The notes under the pieces are model-generated. The model saw nothing but the letters and a program-made list of their open reading frames with translations, did not search any database and was not told the DNA's origin. 60,072 nucleotides of DNA from an uncultured Acetatifactor sp. Its GTDB lineage: Bacteria; Bacillota; Clostridia; Lachnospirales; Lachnospiraceae. Location: the NCBI GenBank assembly GCA_934433135.1, contig CAKRZO010000023.1, positions 1 through 60,072 of the forward strand, in the 5' to 3' direction. Shown here piece after piece: positions 34,110 to 42,097 of this stretch (the first letter of the stretch is position 1; each line of letters opens with the position of its first letter). The position numbers and the translations under genes are program-made.

Positions 34110-34913
34110 ATGAAGTTTACGATTTTGGAATGCCGGAGATTTCAGTCTCCGGGTAAGAAAGTATCGCAAAAACGTTTGGTTTGTAACTATGAATTTGATT
34201 ATTATCTGGCGGACGGTAAGACAACCATATTAGACGGACGAAAGAGTGAAGTGGGAGCCCATTGCCTCTGTTTTCGAAAACCCGGACAGACGGTGGTAAG
34301 CTACGGGGGATACAATTGTTATCTTTTGACAGTGGATTTCTCCGGCAGACCGCCGATTAAAAATTATACCCGAAATACAGCTACGGTTGTAGAAGAACGA
34401 TCACCGGATTCATTGCTGGAAGAGATTCCCGATGTGGTGGAAATTCACCATAGTGAAGAAATGCACTATTTGTTTTCCCTGCTGGAACGACAGGTGGATT
34501 ATACATCGGAGTTGTCTCATATGATTTTTGAGGAAATTCTGCTGCTGGTGAATGCAGATGTGAAATATAATCTTCTGAAACAGTCTCAATCGCAAAATGA
34601 GGCAATAGACGCTCTGATTTACTACATCCATAAGCACTATAAAGAAAAGATTACTCTGGATGATATGTCCGTATTAGTACACTTGAATAAAAATTATATT
34701 GTACGTTTTTTTAAGCGGATCTGTGGGATTACACCGATGGAATATGTCACGCAGTACCGTCTGAACAAAGCGCAGATTCTCCTGACCGATACCGACCTGA
34801 CGGTCGGGCAGATCGCAGAAGAATGCGGCTATCCAAGTCCCGCTTTTTTCTCTGCACAGTTCAAAAAAAGATTCTCCGTAACGCCGAACGCTTACCGGAA
34901 GGATTTTGAGTAG
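34110..34913 (+). CDS. AraC-family transcriptional regulator
   Basis: A 267-aa cytosolic regulator. The N-terminal 150 residues look like a cupin-type effector domain; the C-terminal 100 form the AraC DNA-binding domain (ITLDDMSVLVHLNKNYIVRF and LTVGQIAEECGYPSPAFFSA, ending TPNAYRKDF). The start at 34110 is preceded by GGAG with 6-nt spacing; an ATG at 34098 overlaps that site. It has its own strong promoter and an unusual structured leader. It ends 18 nt from the end of the convergent AraC gene. Target genes are not evident; the upstream importer 2 operon or the beta-mannosidase are candidates. Confidence 0.93.
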   Translation: MKFTILECRRFQSPGKKVSQKRLVCNYEFDYYLADGKTTILDGRKSEVGAHCLCFRKPGQTVVSYGGYNCYLLTVDFSGRPPIKNYTRNTATVVEERSPDSLLEEIPDVVEIHHSEEMHYLFSLLERQVDYTSELSHMIFEEILLLVNADVKYNLLKQSQSQNEAIDALIYYIHKHYKEKITLDDMSVLVHLNKNYIVRFFKRICGITPMEYVTQYRLNKAQILLTDTDLTVGQIAEECGYPSPAFFSAQFKKRFSVTPNAYRKDFE

Positions 34914-34931
34914 GAAATCGGGTCTAAAAAG

Positions 34932-35705
34932 TTATCTGCTCCATGTCTTTTTGTATTCGCTCGGAGAAACGCATGTTTTCTCCTTAAAGCATTTCGAAAA
35001 ATAATAGATATTGCTGAAACCGCACGCCGCGGCAACATCCGATACCGACAGACCGCCGTATTCCAACAGAGATTTTGCCATATTTATCCTTTCGTTAATG
35101 ACGGACTGCATCGGCGTGATGCCATAGATATCCTGATACAGATGCGAAAATCTGCCTGCCGAGTATCCGCACAGCCTGGCAAGCGATTCCACGGTGTGCG
35201 CTTTTTCAGGATTTTTTATGATTGCGTATCTCGCCTTTGCCAGACGCTCTTTGTAGGCCGGCATACCGTTGTTCGACACCCGGTGCAGATCTATCAGCAT
35301 CTGCGTGACAATGGATGGTATCATGTCGCTGTAGCCGCTTTTTTTCATGATCATCTCGTCGTTAAGATTCTCCATGTATGCGCGTAAAAAATACTTTTTT
35401 CCCGTGCGGACGGCTGTGTTGAGCGGCACGGGATATTTTTTTATCATTTCACCGATTTCGTCACCGTCGATATAAATCCAGTCATTCACGAATCCGCCGC
35501 CGTCATTTGAAAAGTCGCCGTGATACACTACCTCTCCCGGGGTGTTTATCACGACATCGCCAACACTACCGTCGAGAATCACGCCGTTTTTTTCATATCG
35601 GTACGGCGTGGCAAAACAACTCACGGTGTAGTGAGTAAAGGTATTCCGTGTGCAAAATTCACCGGGACTGTGGCTTGTGGCTATGCCCATATTCAAGAGT
35701 TTCAT
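34932..35705 (-). CDS. AraC-family transcriptional regulator, divergent from beta-mannosidase
   Basis: A 257-aa regulator with an N-terminal sugar-sensing cupin-like region (residues about 1-150, RYEKNGVILDGSVGDVVINT) and a C-terminal AraC domain (TVESLARLCGYSAGRFSHLY and SVSDVAAACGFSNIYYFSKC, ending SPSEYKKTW). TAGGAG precedes the start. It is divergent from the GH2 beta-mannosidase at 35877, and the 171-bp intergenic region holds a palindromic repeat (35721-35783). Divergent placement makes it the likely regulator of the mannosidase gene. Its codon use is visibly richer in GC third bases than the importer 2 operon, as is that of the mannosidase. Confidence 0.93.
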   Translation of the reverse strand: MKLLNMGIATSHSPGEFCTRNTFTHYTVSCFATPYRYEKNGVILDGSVGDVVINTPGEVVYHGDFSNDGGGFVNDWIYIDGDEIGEMIKKYPVPLNTAVRTGKKYFLRAYMENLNDEMIMKKSGYSDMIPSIVTQMLIDLHRVSNNGMPAYKERLAKARYAIIKNPEKAHTVESLARLCGYSAGRFSHLYQDIYGITPMQSVINERINMAKSLLEYGGLSVSDVAAACGFSNIYYFSKCFKEKTCVSPSEYKKTWSR

Positions 35706-35720
35706 ATCTTCTCCTACTTT

Positions 35721-35783
35721 AGTACACCGTCCTGCAAATAACCATACAAGTTATCGGTCTGGTTATTTCTTGTACGTTGTACT
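35721..35783. repeat. Dispersed palindromic repeat, copy A
   Basis: A 63-bp imperfect palindrome whose ends are AGTAC and GTACT and whose left arm begins GTACACCGTCCTGCAAATA. AAATAACC on the left pairs with GGTTATTT on the right. A second copy with compensating base changes lies at 40100-40174. Intergenic, between the AraC gene and the beta-mannosidase; it could also donate a TTGTAC -35 to the latter. Confidence 0.8.
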
Positions 35784-35876
35784 AGCAAGAATGTATAAAT
35801 TTTCATCCGTATTATTCATGGATATATAGATTGTATCACGTTAAAATATAAATGTCAAAAAACGGAGGTACACACT

Positions 35877-38297
35877 ATGGAAAAAATAAGCCTTAACGGC
35901 GAATGGAAAATGGTCGGCAACGGATATGACTGCACGGGAAATATCCCGGGTTCCGTCTATTCATTTTTGCTCGACAACAAGCTTAAGGGTGATCCGTATT
36001 ACCGGGAAAATGAATGGGATTATCTGGAGTTGATGAATCATGATTATGTTTTTTCAAGAAAGTTTGATTTTGAAAGAAAATCCGATGACCGTAAAATTTT
36101 GCTGCGCTGCGAGGGATTGGACACTTTGGCGGAGATTAGACTTAACGGAAATTTCGTTGCATCCACCAAGAATATGCATAGGACATATGAGTTTGAGGTA
36201 AGTAAGGATTTGAAGGACGGAGAGAATGAGATTGAAATCACCTTTCGTTCGCCCAACAAATATGTTGCCGGGAAGTACGCCGATGAGGAACTTATGGGCT
36301 CAACCGATGCGTTAAAGGGATTTATGCATTTACGTAAGGCACACTGTATGTTTGGCTGGGACTGGGGTGCAAGGCTGCCGGATGCGGGAATATGGCGCGA
36401 TATATCGCTTATCCGCGAAAATTCCGCACGCCTTACCGATGTGCGCATCACCCAGCGGCACAATGGGGGGAAAGTTTTCGTCACGGTGAAAGCAGAGACT
36501 AACGGCAGTGCCGATGTCAAGATAAAAATTACTTCTCCGACCGGCGAAGAGATATCGGCAGTAAACGGTGCAGAAACCGAGATAAAAAATCCGCTCCTTT
36601 GGTGGCCCAACGGTCTCGGCGGACAGAATCTGTATGAGGTAAGCATCGATGTAACGGAAGACGGCAAAGTTGTTGACACTGCTGCAAAGAAGATCGGTCT
36701 GCGCACAATGCGCCTTGTGCGGAAAAAGGACAAATACGGACAGAGCTTTTGCCATGAGGTTAACGGCGTGAAGTTTTTTGCCATGGGCGCGGATTATATT
36801 CCCGAAGACAACATTTTGTCGCGCATCACGAAGGAGCGCACCGACAAGCTGATAAATCAATGCAAGTCGTGCAATTTCAATGCGATCAGAGTGTGGGGCG
36901 GCGGATATTATCCGGATGATTTTTTCTACGACAGCTGCGACAGAGCAGGCCTGGTGGTATTCCAGGACATGATGTTTGCCTGTTCCTCCGTGTCGTCGGA
37001 GGAAGCGATGCATGAGGAAATACGGCTTGAGTGCATCGACAACCTGAAAAGGATACGTCACCATGCGTGCATAGCTGTGATATCAGGCAACAACGAAGTT
37101 GAGGAACAACTGGATGTAACAAGGGTTGAGGAACGGAAAACCTATCTGAAAATCTTTGAGGATATGATTCCATCGATCCTGGAAAAACTCTGTCCGGAGA
37201 TACCATATGTGCCGTCATCGCCGAGCACCTGCGGACATTTCATCGACCCTCAGAATGAGAATTACGGCGATTCACATTACTGGAAAGTATGGCATGGAGG
37301 TCTGCCGTTTGCCGAGTACAGGAATCATTATTTCAGATATTTGAGCGAATTTGGTTTTGAATCCTTCCCGTGCGAAAAGACGGTAAATTCGTTTACACTG
37401 CCGTCTGACCGAAACATTTTTTCGCGCATCATGGAAATGCACCAGCGTAACTGCGGGGGCAATGCTAAAATTTTGTCGTACCTTGGGGCGACTTTCCAAT
37501 ACCCCACGGAATTCAGCACATTGCTCTATACTTCCCAGCTGCTCCAGGCAGAAGCAATCCGGTACGGAGTGGAACATCTGCGACGCAACCGCGGGCGATG
37601 TATGGGGGCATTGTATTGGCAGCTTAACGATATCTGGCCGGTTGCATCGTGGGCAAGTATCGACTATTACGGAAGATACAAGGCACTGCAGTATGTTGCA
37701 AAGCGCTTTTTTGCACCTGTGCTGCTGTCATGCTGTGAGACGGGCGAGACGACCACACGACCGTTTTGCACCATGGACTACACACGCGCGGACTTTGCCA
37801 CAAAGGCGGCTTTCTGCGTGACCAATGATACGCGAAACGGATTCCGGGGGACGGTTCAGTGGAGTCTGAGGAGTGCAGATTCACGGATTTTGCAAAGCGG
37901 CGAATATGAGGTGACGGCTGATGCACTGAGCGCCGTTTGGCTTGACGAAATCGACTTTGAAAAGACGGATGTAAGGCACAATTATTTAAGCTATATACTC
38001 ATGTGCGGGGATAAAACCGTATCGGATGGCACTGCGCTTTTTACCGCACCGAAGCACTTTGTGTTTGAAGATCCGTTGCTGTCGTATATGATAAACGGTG
38101 ACGAAATAACCGTGACGGCTCAAAAGTATGCCAGGTATGTTGAGATCGATTCGCCGGACAGTGATTTTGTGCTCAGTGATAACTATTTCGACCTAAACGG
38201 CGGCGAGAGCAAGACGGTAAAACTTCTGGAAGGAAATTTCGGGGAAATAAAGTTAAGAAGCGTGTATGATATTGCGAACCGGAAGGGTTTTGCGTAG
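35877..38297 (+). CDS. GH2-family beta-mannosidase
   Basis: An 806-aa cytosolic exo-beta-mannosidase. The domain order is GH2: a sugar-binding jelly roll with LNGEWKM and IPGSVYSFLL near the start, a beta-sandwich, and a TIM barrel from about 290. Beta-mannosidase hallmarks are KAHCMFGWDWGARLPDAGIW, RVWGGGYYPDDFFYDSCDR and GLVVFQDMMFAC. The acid/base is Glu407 (SGNNEVEE) and the nucleophile Glu491 (YLSEFGFESFP). It releases mannose from non-reducing ends of beta-mannosides. CGGAGG lies before the ATG. It appears monocistronic: 32 nt later an inverted-repeat element and then a terminator follow. Probably regulated by the divergent AraC protein. Confidence 0.96.
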   Translation: MEKISLNGEWKMVGNGYDCTGNIPGSVYSFLLDNKLKGDPYYRENEWDYLELMNHDYVFSRKFDFERKSDDRKILLRCEGLDTLAEIRLNGNFVASTKNMHRTYEFEVSKDLKDGENEIEITFRSPNKYVAGKYADEELMGSTDALKGFMHLRKAHCMFGWDWGARLPDAGIWRDISLIRENSARLTDVRITQRHNGGKVFVTVKAETNGSADVKIKITSPTGEEISAVNGAETEIKNPLLWWPNGLGGQNLYEVSIDVTEDGKVVDTAAKKIGLRTMRLVRKKDKYGQSFCHEVNGVKFFAMGADYIPEDNILSRITKERTDKLINQCKSCNFNAIRVWGGGYYPDDFFYDSCDRAGLVVFQDMMFACSSVSSEEAMHEEIRLECIDNLKRIRHHACIAVISGNNEVEEQLDVTRVEERKTYLKIFEDMIPSILEKLCPEIPYVPSSPSTCGHFIDPQNENYGDSHYWKVWHGGLPFAEYRNHYFRYLSEFGFESFPCEKTVNSFTLPSDRNIFSRIMEMHQRNCGGNAKILSYLGATFQYPTEFSTLLYTSQLLQAEAIRYGVEHLRRNRGRCMGALYWQLNDIWPVASWASIDYYGRYKALQYVAKRFFAPVLLSCCETGETTTRPFCTMDYTRADFATKAAFCVTNDTRNGFRGTVQWSLRSADSRILQSGEYEVTADALSAVWLDEIDFEKTDVRHNYLSYILMCGDKTVSDGTALFTAPKHFVFEDPLLSYMINGDEITVTAQKYARYVEIDSPDSDFVLSDNYFDLNGGESKTVKLLEGNFGEIKLRSVYDIANRKGFA

Positions 38298-38329
38298 AAA
38301 ACAGAATATAGGAGAAAGCATCATAATGA

Positions 38330-38494
38330 GGGTCAAAAGGTATTTTGCCCCTCATTTGATATCACGAATTGCTCCGCTGCAAAGCAGCTCCAGCAATTCG
38401 AAAACATTCGGAATCCGCTTTCCTCATGTTTGACGGGTCCCAAGTTCAAAAGCCTAATCGTGCAAGCACGAACGGCTTTTTGACCTTTTGACCC
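38330..38494. repeat. 165-bp inverted-repeat element with internal hairpins
   Basis: Bounded by perfect 12-bp inverted repeats, GGGTCAAAAGGT (38330-38341) and ACCTTTTGACCC (38483-38494). Inside are a nested hairpin (CGAATTGCT 38365 with AGCAATTCG 38392, enclosing GCTGC/GCAGC) and an AAAAGCC...GGCTTTTT hairpin (38448-38481) containing TCGTGC/GCACGA, which looks like a terminator. No coding capacity. The layout suggests a MITE-like mobile element or a repeated structured RNA. Confidence 0.7.
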
Positions 38495-38517
38495 TGATAT
38501 CAACATAATGCATAAAA

Positions 38518-38553
38518 ACAGGGCGAATTACAAAAGATAATTCGTCCTGTTTT
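38518..38553 (+). terminator. Rho-independent terminator (possibly bidirectional)
   Basis: A 13-bp stem ACAGGGCGAATTA / TAATTCGTCCTGT with one G-T mismatch, a 7-nt loop and TTTT. It separates the beta-mannosidase region from the GntP operon. Confidence 0.85.
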
Positions 38554-38577
38554 GTGTGAAAAGACGAAAACAAAATA

Positions 38578-38647
38578 AATACATCAGATGTATTGACTTT
38601 TAAAGGTGGAAAAAGTAGAATATAAACAACAAATACATCAGACGTTT
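38578..38647 (+). promoter_or_regulatory. Promoter with two operator-like repeats for gntP-dehydratase
   Basis: TTGACT (38593-38598), 17-bp spacer, TAGAAT (38616-38621). A 17-bp perfect palindrome AATACATCAGATGTATT (38578-38594) overlaps the -35, and a half-conserved copy, ATACATCAGACGTTT (38633-38647), lies just past the start point. The arrangement fits a dimeric GntR-type repressor. Confidence 0.75.
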
Positions 38648-38696
38648 AAGAACGTAAGAAAAAAACGAAGGTATAGGACAGGAACGGAGGTTTATG

Positions 38697-40034
38697 ATGG
38701 ACACTACGAGATTAATTATTGCAGCGATAGTGGGAATGGCTCTATTGTTGGTTCTCATTATCAAATTCAAGATTCATGCCATGTTGTCAATTCTGATCGG
38801 CGCGATTGCAATCGGTCTGATTGCCGGCATGCCGTTTTCGGAGATTGTAACGGCGGTGAATGACGGAATCGGGAATACGTTGAAAGGGATTGCCCTTTTA
38901 GTCGGATTAGGAAGTATGTTCGGCGCCATATTGGAGACATCGGGAGGAGCGCAGACCCTGGCGGTGACCATGGTGAACAAATTCGGCGATAAGAAAGCGG
39001 CATGGGCTTTGGGAATTACGGGACTGATTATCGCCATGCCGGTTTTCTTTGATGCCGGACTGATTATTCTGATTCCGCTGGCATTTTCCCTTGCCAAAAG
39101 GACAAATCGCTCCACACTTTATTATGTGATTCCGCTGCTGGCCGGACTTGCGGTAGGACATGCTTTTATTCCTCCCACACCGGGGCCGGTTCTGGTGGCA
39201 ACTATGCTTGGCGTTGACTTGGGATGGGTTATCCTGGTCGGCATCGCCTGCGGAATTGTCGCCATGATTGTAGCAGGTCCCATCTGGGGTGCATTCTGCG
39301 GGAAAAAATACATGGTAGAAGTACCGGAACACATCAAACAGCAGGAGAACGTGGACGAGACCAAGCTTCCGAGCTTTGGACTGGTGGTTACAATCATTCT
39401 GATTCCGCTGGTATTAATCATTCTGGACTCCCTGGCAGGGGTAATCGGATTCCCGGAGCCGGTGGCACAGGTTCTGGGATTTTTGGGAGAACCGTTTGTC
39501 GCATTATTGATCGCCACACTGGCAGCGATGTATTTTTTGGGAACCCGACATGGATATACGCTTCCGGAACTGGAGAAAGTGCTTACCAAATCGTTGGAAC
39601 CTACCGGATTGATTCTTTTGGTAACTGCCTGCGGCGGTGTATTAAGGTATATGCTGCAGTATTCCGGGCTGGGTGATGTGATCGGAAATGCTGTTTCTTC
39701 TGCATCCCTGCCTTTGGTAGTGGTCGCATTTCTGATTGCGGCTCTGATCCGTATCTGTGTCGGCTCTTCTACGGTAGCCATGACGATGGCGGCAGGAATC
39801 GTCGCAGCTATGCCGGAGATTGCTTCCCTTTCTCCGCTGTACCTTGCCTGTGTTACGGCAGCCGTGGCAGGCGGAGCAACAGTCTGCTCTCACTTTAATG
39901 ATTCCGGCTTTTGGCTGGTTCGATCACTGGTAGGATTGGATGAGAAGACAACTTTAAAAACCTGGACGATTATGGAGACCCTGGTAGGCGGAACCGGTTT
40001 CCTGGTAGCGCTTTTGATTTCGTTTTTCGTATAA
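38697..40034 (+). CDS. gntP: GntP-family gluconate/sugar-acid permease
   Basis: A 445-aa secondary transporter with about twelve hydrophobic segments, starting LIIAAIVGMALLLVLIIKFK and HAMLSILIGAIAIGL, which are characteristic of GntP. Conserved loops such as MPVFFDAGLIILIPLAF, GHAFIPPTPGPV and HFNDSGFWLV are intact. It imports aldonates or related sugar acids by proton symport. Of two adjacent ATGs (38694, 38697) the second is better spaced from GGAGG. A palindromic operator overlaps its promoter. The dehydratase gene follows after 172 nt that hold repeat copy B, so the pair likely forms one functional unit for a sugar acid. Confidence 0.95.
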   Translation: MDTTRLIIAAIVGMALLLVLIIKFKIHAMLSILIGAIAIGLIAGMPFSEIVTAVNDGIGNTLKGIALLVGLGSMFGAILETSGGAQTLAVTMVNKFGDKKAAWALGITGLIIAMPVFFDAGLIILIPLAFSLAKRTNRSTLYYVIPLLAGLAVGHAFIPPTPGPVLVATMLGVDLGWVILVGIACGIVAMIVAGPIWGAFCGKKYMVEVPEHIKQQENVDETKLPSFGLVVTIILIPLVLIILDSLAGVIGFPEPVAQVLGFLGEPFVALLIATLAAMYFLGTRHGYTLPELEKVLTKSLEPTGLILLVTACGGVLRYMLQYSGLGDVIGNAVSSASLPLVVVAFLIAALIRICVGSSTVAMTMAAGIVAAMPEIASLSPLYLACVTAAVAGGATVCSHFNDSGFWLVRSLVGLDEKTTLKTWTIMETLVGGTGFLVALLISFFV

Positions 40035-40099
40035 AACGAAGCAGCTGTGAAGCAGGTGAAAAGCTTTGGGAACGGGACATCTGAACTGTTGTTGTCTCT

Positions 40100-40174
40100 G
40101 GTACACCGTCCTGCAAATAGTTAGATCAAATAACTTGCCAGTTATTGGTCCAGTTATTTCTTGCACGTTGTACC
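40100..40174. repeat. Dispersed palindromic repeat, copy B
   Basis: A 75-bp relative of 35721-35783. It shares GTACACCGTCCTGCAAATA at the left and GTTATTTCTTG, then ACGTTGTAC, at the right. The outer pair is G-C instead of A-T, and AAATAACT/AGTTATTT replaces AAATAACC/GGTTATTT, so pairing is kept. A 13-bp insertion follows the left arm. It lies in the gap between gntP and the dehydratase. Confidence 0.8.
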
Positions 40175-40206
40175 AGGAAAATCCATAGAAGAAAGGAAGG
40201 AATGTT

Positions 40207-41955
40207 ATGGAACTGAAAAGTCAGAAGATGAGAGAATTGGCACCGGAACTGGATCCTTTGCGGATCGGTACGGGATGGAAAAAGGAAGATTTGTCCAAAC
40301 CTCAGATTTTTATCGAAAGCACTTATGGAGACAGTCATCCCGGAAGCGGGCATTTGAATATTTTGGTGGAAGAAGTACGAAAAGGCGTAGAGGAAGCGGG
40401 AGGCTTCGGCGCCAGGTACTATGTAACGGATATCTGTGACGGAGAGAGCCAGGGAACCGACGGAATCAATTTCAGCCTGGCCAGCCGGGAAATGATTGCC
40501 AATATGATCGAAATTCAGGGAAATGCAACGGTGTTTGACGCCGGTGTTTATCTGGCAAGCTGTGATAAAGGAATGCCGGGCAACCTGATGGGACTGGCTC
40601 GTGTGAATATTCCTTCCATCGTGGTACCGGGAGGAACCATGAATGCAGGACCGGAGATGCTCACCCTGGAGCAGCTCGGAATGTACAGCGCCAAATACCA
40701 AAGAGGCGAGATCGGGGAAGAGAAGCTTGACTGGGCAAAATGCAATGCCTGCCCCAGCTGCGGAGCCTGCTCTTTTATCGGCACGGCGTCGACCATGCAG
40801 ATTATGGCGGAAGCTTTGGGACTGGCACTTCCGGGAAGTGCCCTTATGCCTGCTACCAGTCCGGATCTGCTTGCCTATGCGAGGCAGGCCGGCAGACAGG
40901 CGGTAGCGCTTGCTTATACGGAGCATAGGAAGCCATCGGACATCGTAACCATGGAGAGCTTTGAAAATGCGATTCTGGTGCATGCGGCAATTTCGGGAAG
41001 TACCAATTGCCTCTTGCACATTCCGGCGCTGGCGCATGAATTCGGCATCGAGATTACGGGAGATACCTTTGACAGATTGCACCGCGGCGCACGTTACCTT
41101 TTGGATGTCCGCCCGGCAGGACGCTGGCCGGCGGAAACATTCTACTATGCAGGCGGTGTCCCGGCGATTATGGAAGAAATCAAAGAGCATCTGCATCTGG
41201 ATGTTATGACGGTTACGGGAAAGACGTTAGGAGAGAATCTGGAAGAGTTAAAGCAAAACGGATTTTATGAACGTTGCGAAAAATGGCTGGGACAGTTTAA
41301 TGAAAGATATCATACAAAGATTACCAGACAGGATATTATCCGCCCTTATGATAAAGCTATCGGGACGGAAGGCAGCATCGCGGTTCTGAAGGGCAACCTG
41401 GCACCGGAAGGAGCTGTCATCAAACACACAGCTTGTCCCAAAGAGATGTTTAAAGCCGTGCTCAGGGCAAGAACGTTTGACAGCGAAGAAGAGTGCCTGG
41501 ATGCGGTGCTGCATCATAAAGTGCAGAAAGGGGATGCTGTCTTTATCCGTTATGAGGGTCCGAAAGGCAGCGGTATGCCGGAGATGTTCTATACCTCGGA
41601 AGCCATCAGCAGTGATAAAGAGCTTGGCAGAAGCATTGCTTTAATTACCGACGGACGGTTTTCGGGAGCTTCTACCGGTCCTGTGATCGGTCACTGCAGT
41701 CCGGAGGCTGCGGACGGAGGCCCCATCGCCCTGGTGGAAGACGGAGACCTGATCGAAATCGATGTGGAAGCCAGAAAACTCAATATTATCGGAACTGCCG
41801 GTGTGAGAATGACGCCGCAGGAAGTAGACAAAGTATTAAAAAAACGCCGTCTTGCCTGGAAACCGAAGGAACCCAAGTACAAAAAAGGCGTCTTAAGACT
41901 CTTCCGCGAACATGCGGCCAGCCCGATGAAGGGGGCTTATTTGGAGTATAAATAA
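40207..41955 (+). CDS. IlvD/Edd-family dehydratase, probably for a sugar acid
   Basis: A 582-aa Fe-S dehydratase converting a 2,3-dihydroxy acid to a 2-keto-3-deoxy acid. Cluster ligands are seen at Cys77 (DICDGESQGTDG), Cys119 (ASCDKGMPG) and Cys188 (CPSCGACSFIGTAST). The phosphate/substrate segment SGSTNCLLHIPALAHE and the C-terminal GRFSGAS and HCSPEA are conserved. The family includes dihydroxy-acid, 6-phosphogluconate and pentonate/hexonate dehydratases. Pairing with GntP favours an aldonate such as gluconate, xylonate or galactonate over branched-chain amino acid synthesis. No KDG kinase or aldolase gene is adjacent. AGAAAGGAAGG precedes the ATG. A long hairpin follows at 41985. Confidence 0.9.
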   Translation: MELKSQKMRELAPELDPLRIGTGWKKEDLSKPQIFIESTYGDSHPGSGHLNILVEEVRKGVEEAGGFGARYYVTDICDGESQGTDGINFSLASREMIANMIEIQGNATVFDAGVYLASCDKGMPGNLMGLARVNIPSIVVPGGTMNAGPEMLTLEQLGMYSAKYQRGEIGEEKLDWAKCNACPSCGACSFIGTASTMQIMAEALGLALPGSALMPATSPDLLAYARQAGRQAVALAYTEHRKPSDIVTMESFENAILVHAAISGSTNCLLHIPALAHEFGIEITGDTFDRLHRGARYLLDVRPAGRWPAETFYYAGGVPAIMEEIKEHLHLDVMTVTGKTLGENLEELKQNGFYERCEKWLGQFNERYHTKITRQDIIRPYDKAIGTEGSIAVLKGNLAPEGAVIKHTACPKEMFKAVLRARTFDSEEECLDAVLHHKVQKGDAVFIRYEGPKGSGMPEMFYTSEAISSDKELGRSIALITDGRFSGASTGPVIGHCSPEAADGGPIALVEDGDLIEIDVEARKLNIIGTAGVRMTPQEVDKVLKKRRLAWKPKEPKYKKGVLRLFREHAASPMKGAYLEYK

Positions 41956-41984
41956 CGGTCCAGATATGCACTCCTGTGGAAAGT

Positions 41985-42023
41985 TGTGGACAGATTTTCA
42001 TGCAAGCATGAAATCTGTCCACA
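41985..42023. terminator. Long hairpin between convergent genes
   Basis: An 18-bp stem, TGTGGACAGATTTtCATGC with GCATGAAATCTGTCCACA and a 2-nt loop (one bulged T). It lacks a T run but sits between convergent genes ending at 41955 and 42098, where it may stop transcription in both directions. Confidence 0.65.
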
Positions 42024-42097
42024 TAAAATGTTCTTTAAATATGGATGAATAAGTTTGACTCCAACGAAAGAAACAGTATGGCTTAGCCTCTTGGTAT

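Noticed and set aside
38767..39893. Long open frames on the minus strand opposite gntP.
   Set aside because: Composition mirrors the GntP codons and no ribosome sites or families are seen; the plus-strand protein is unambiguous.
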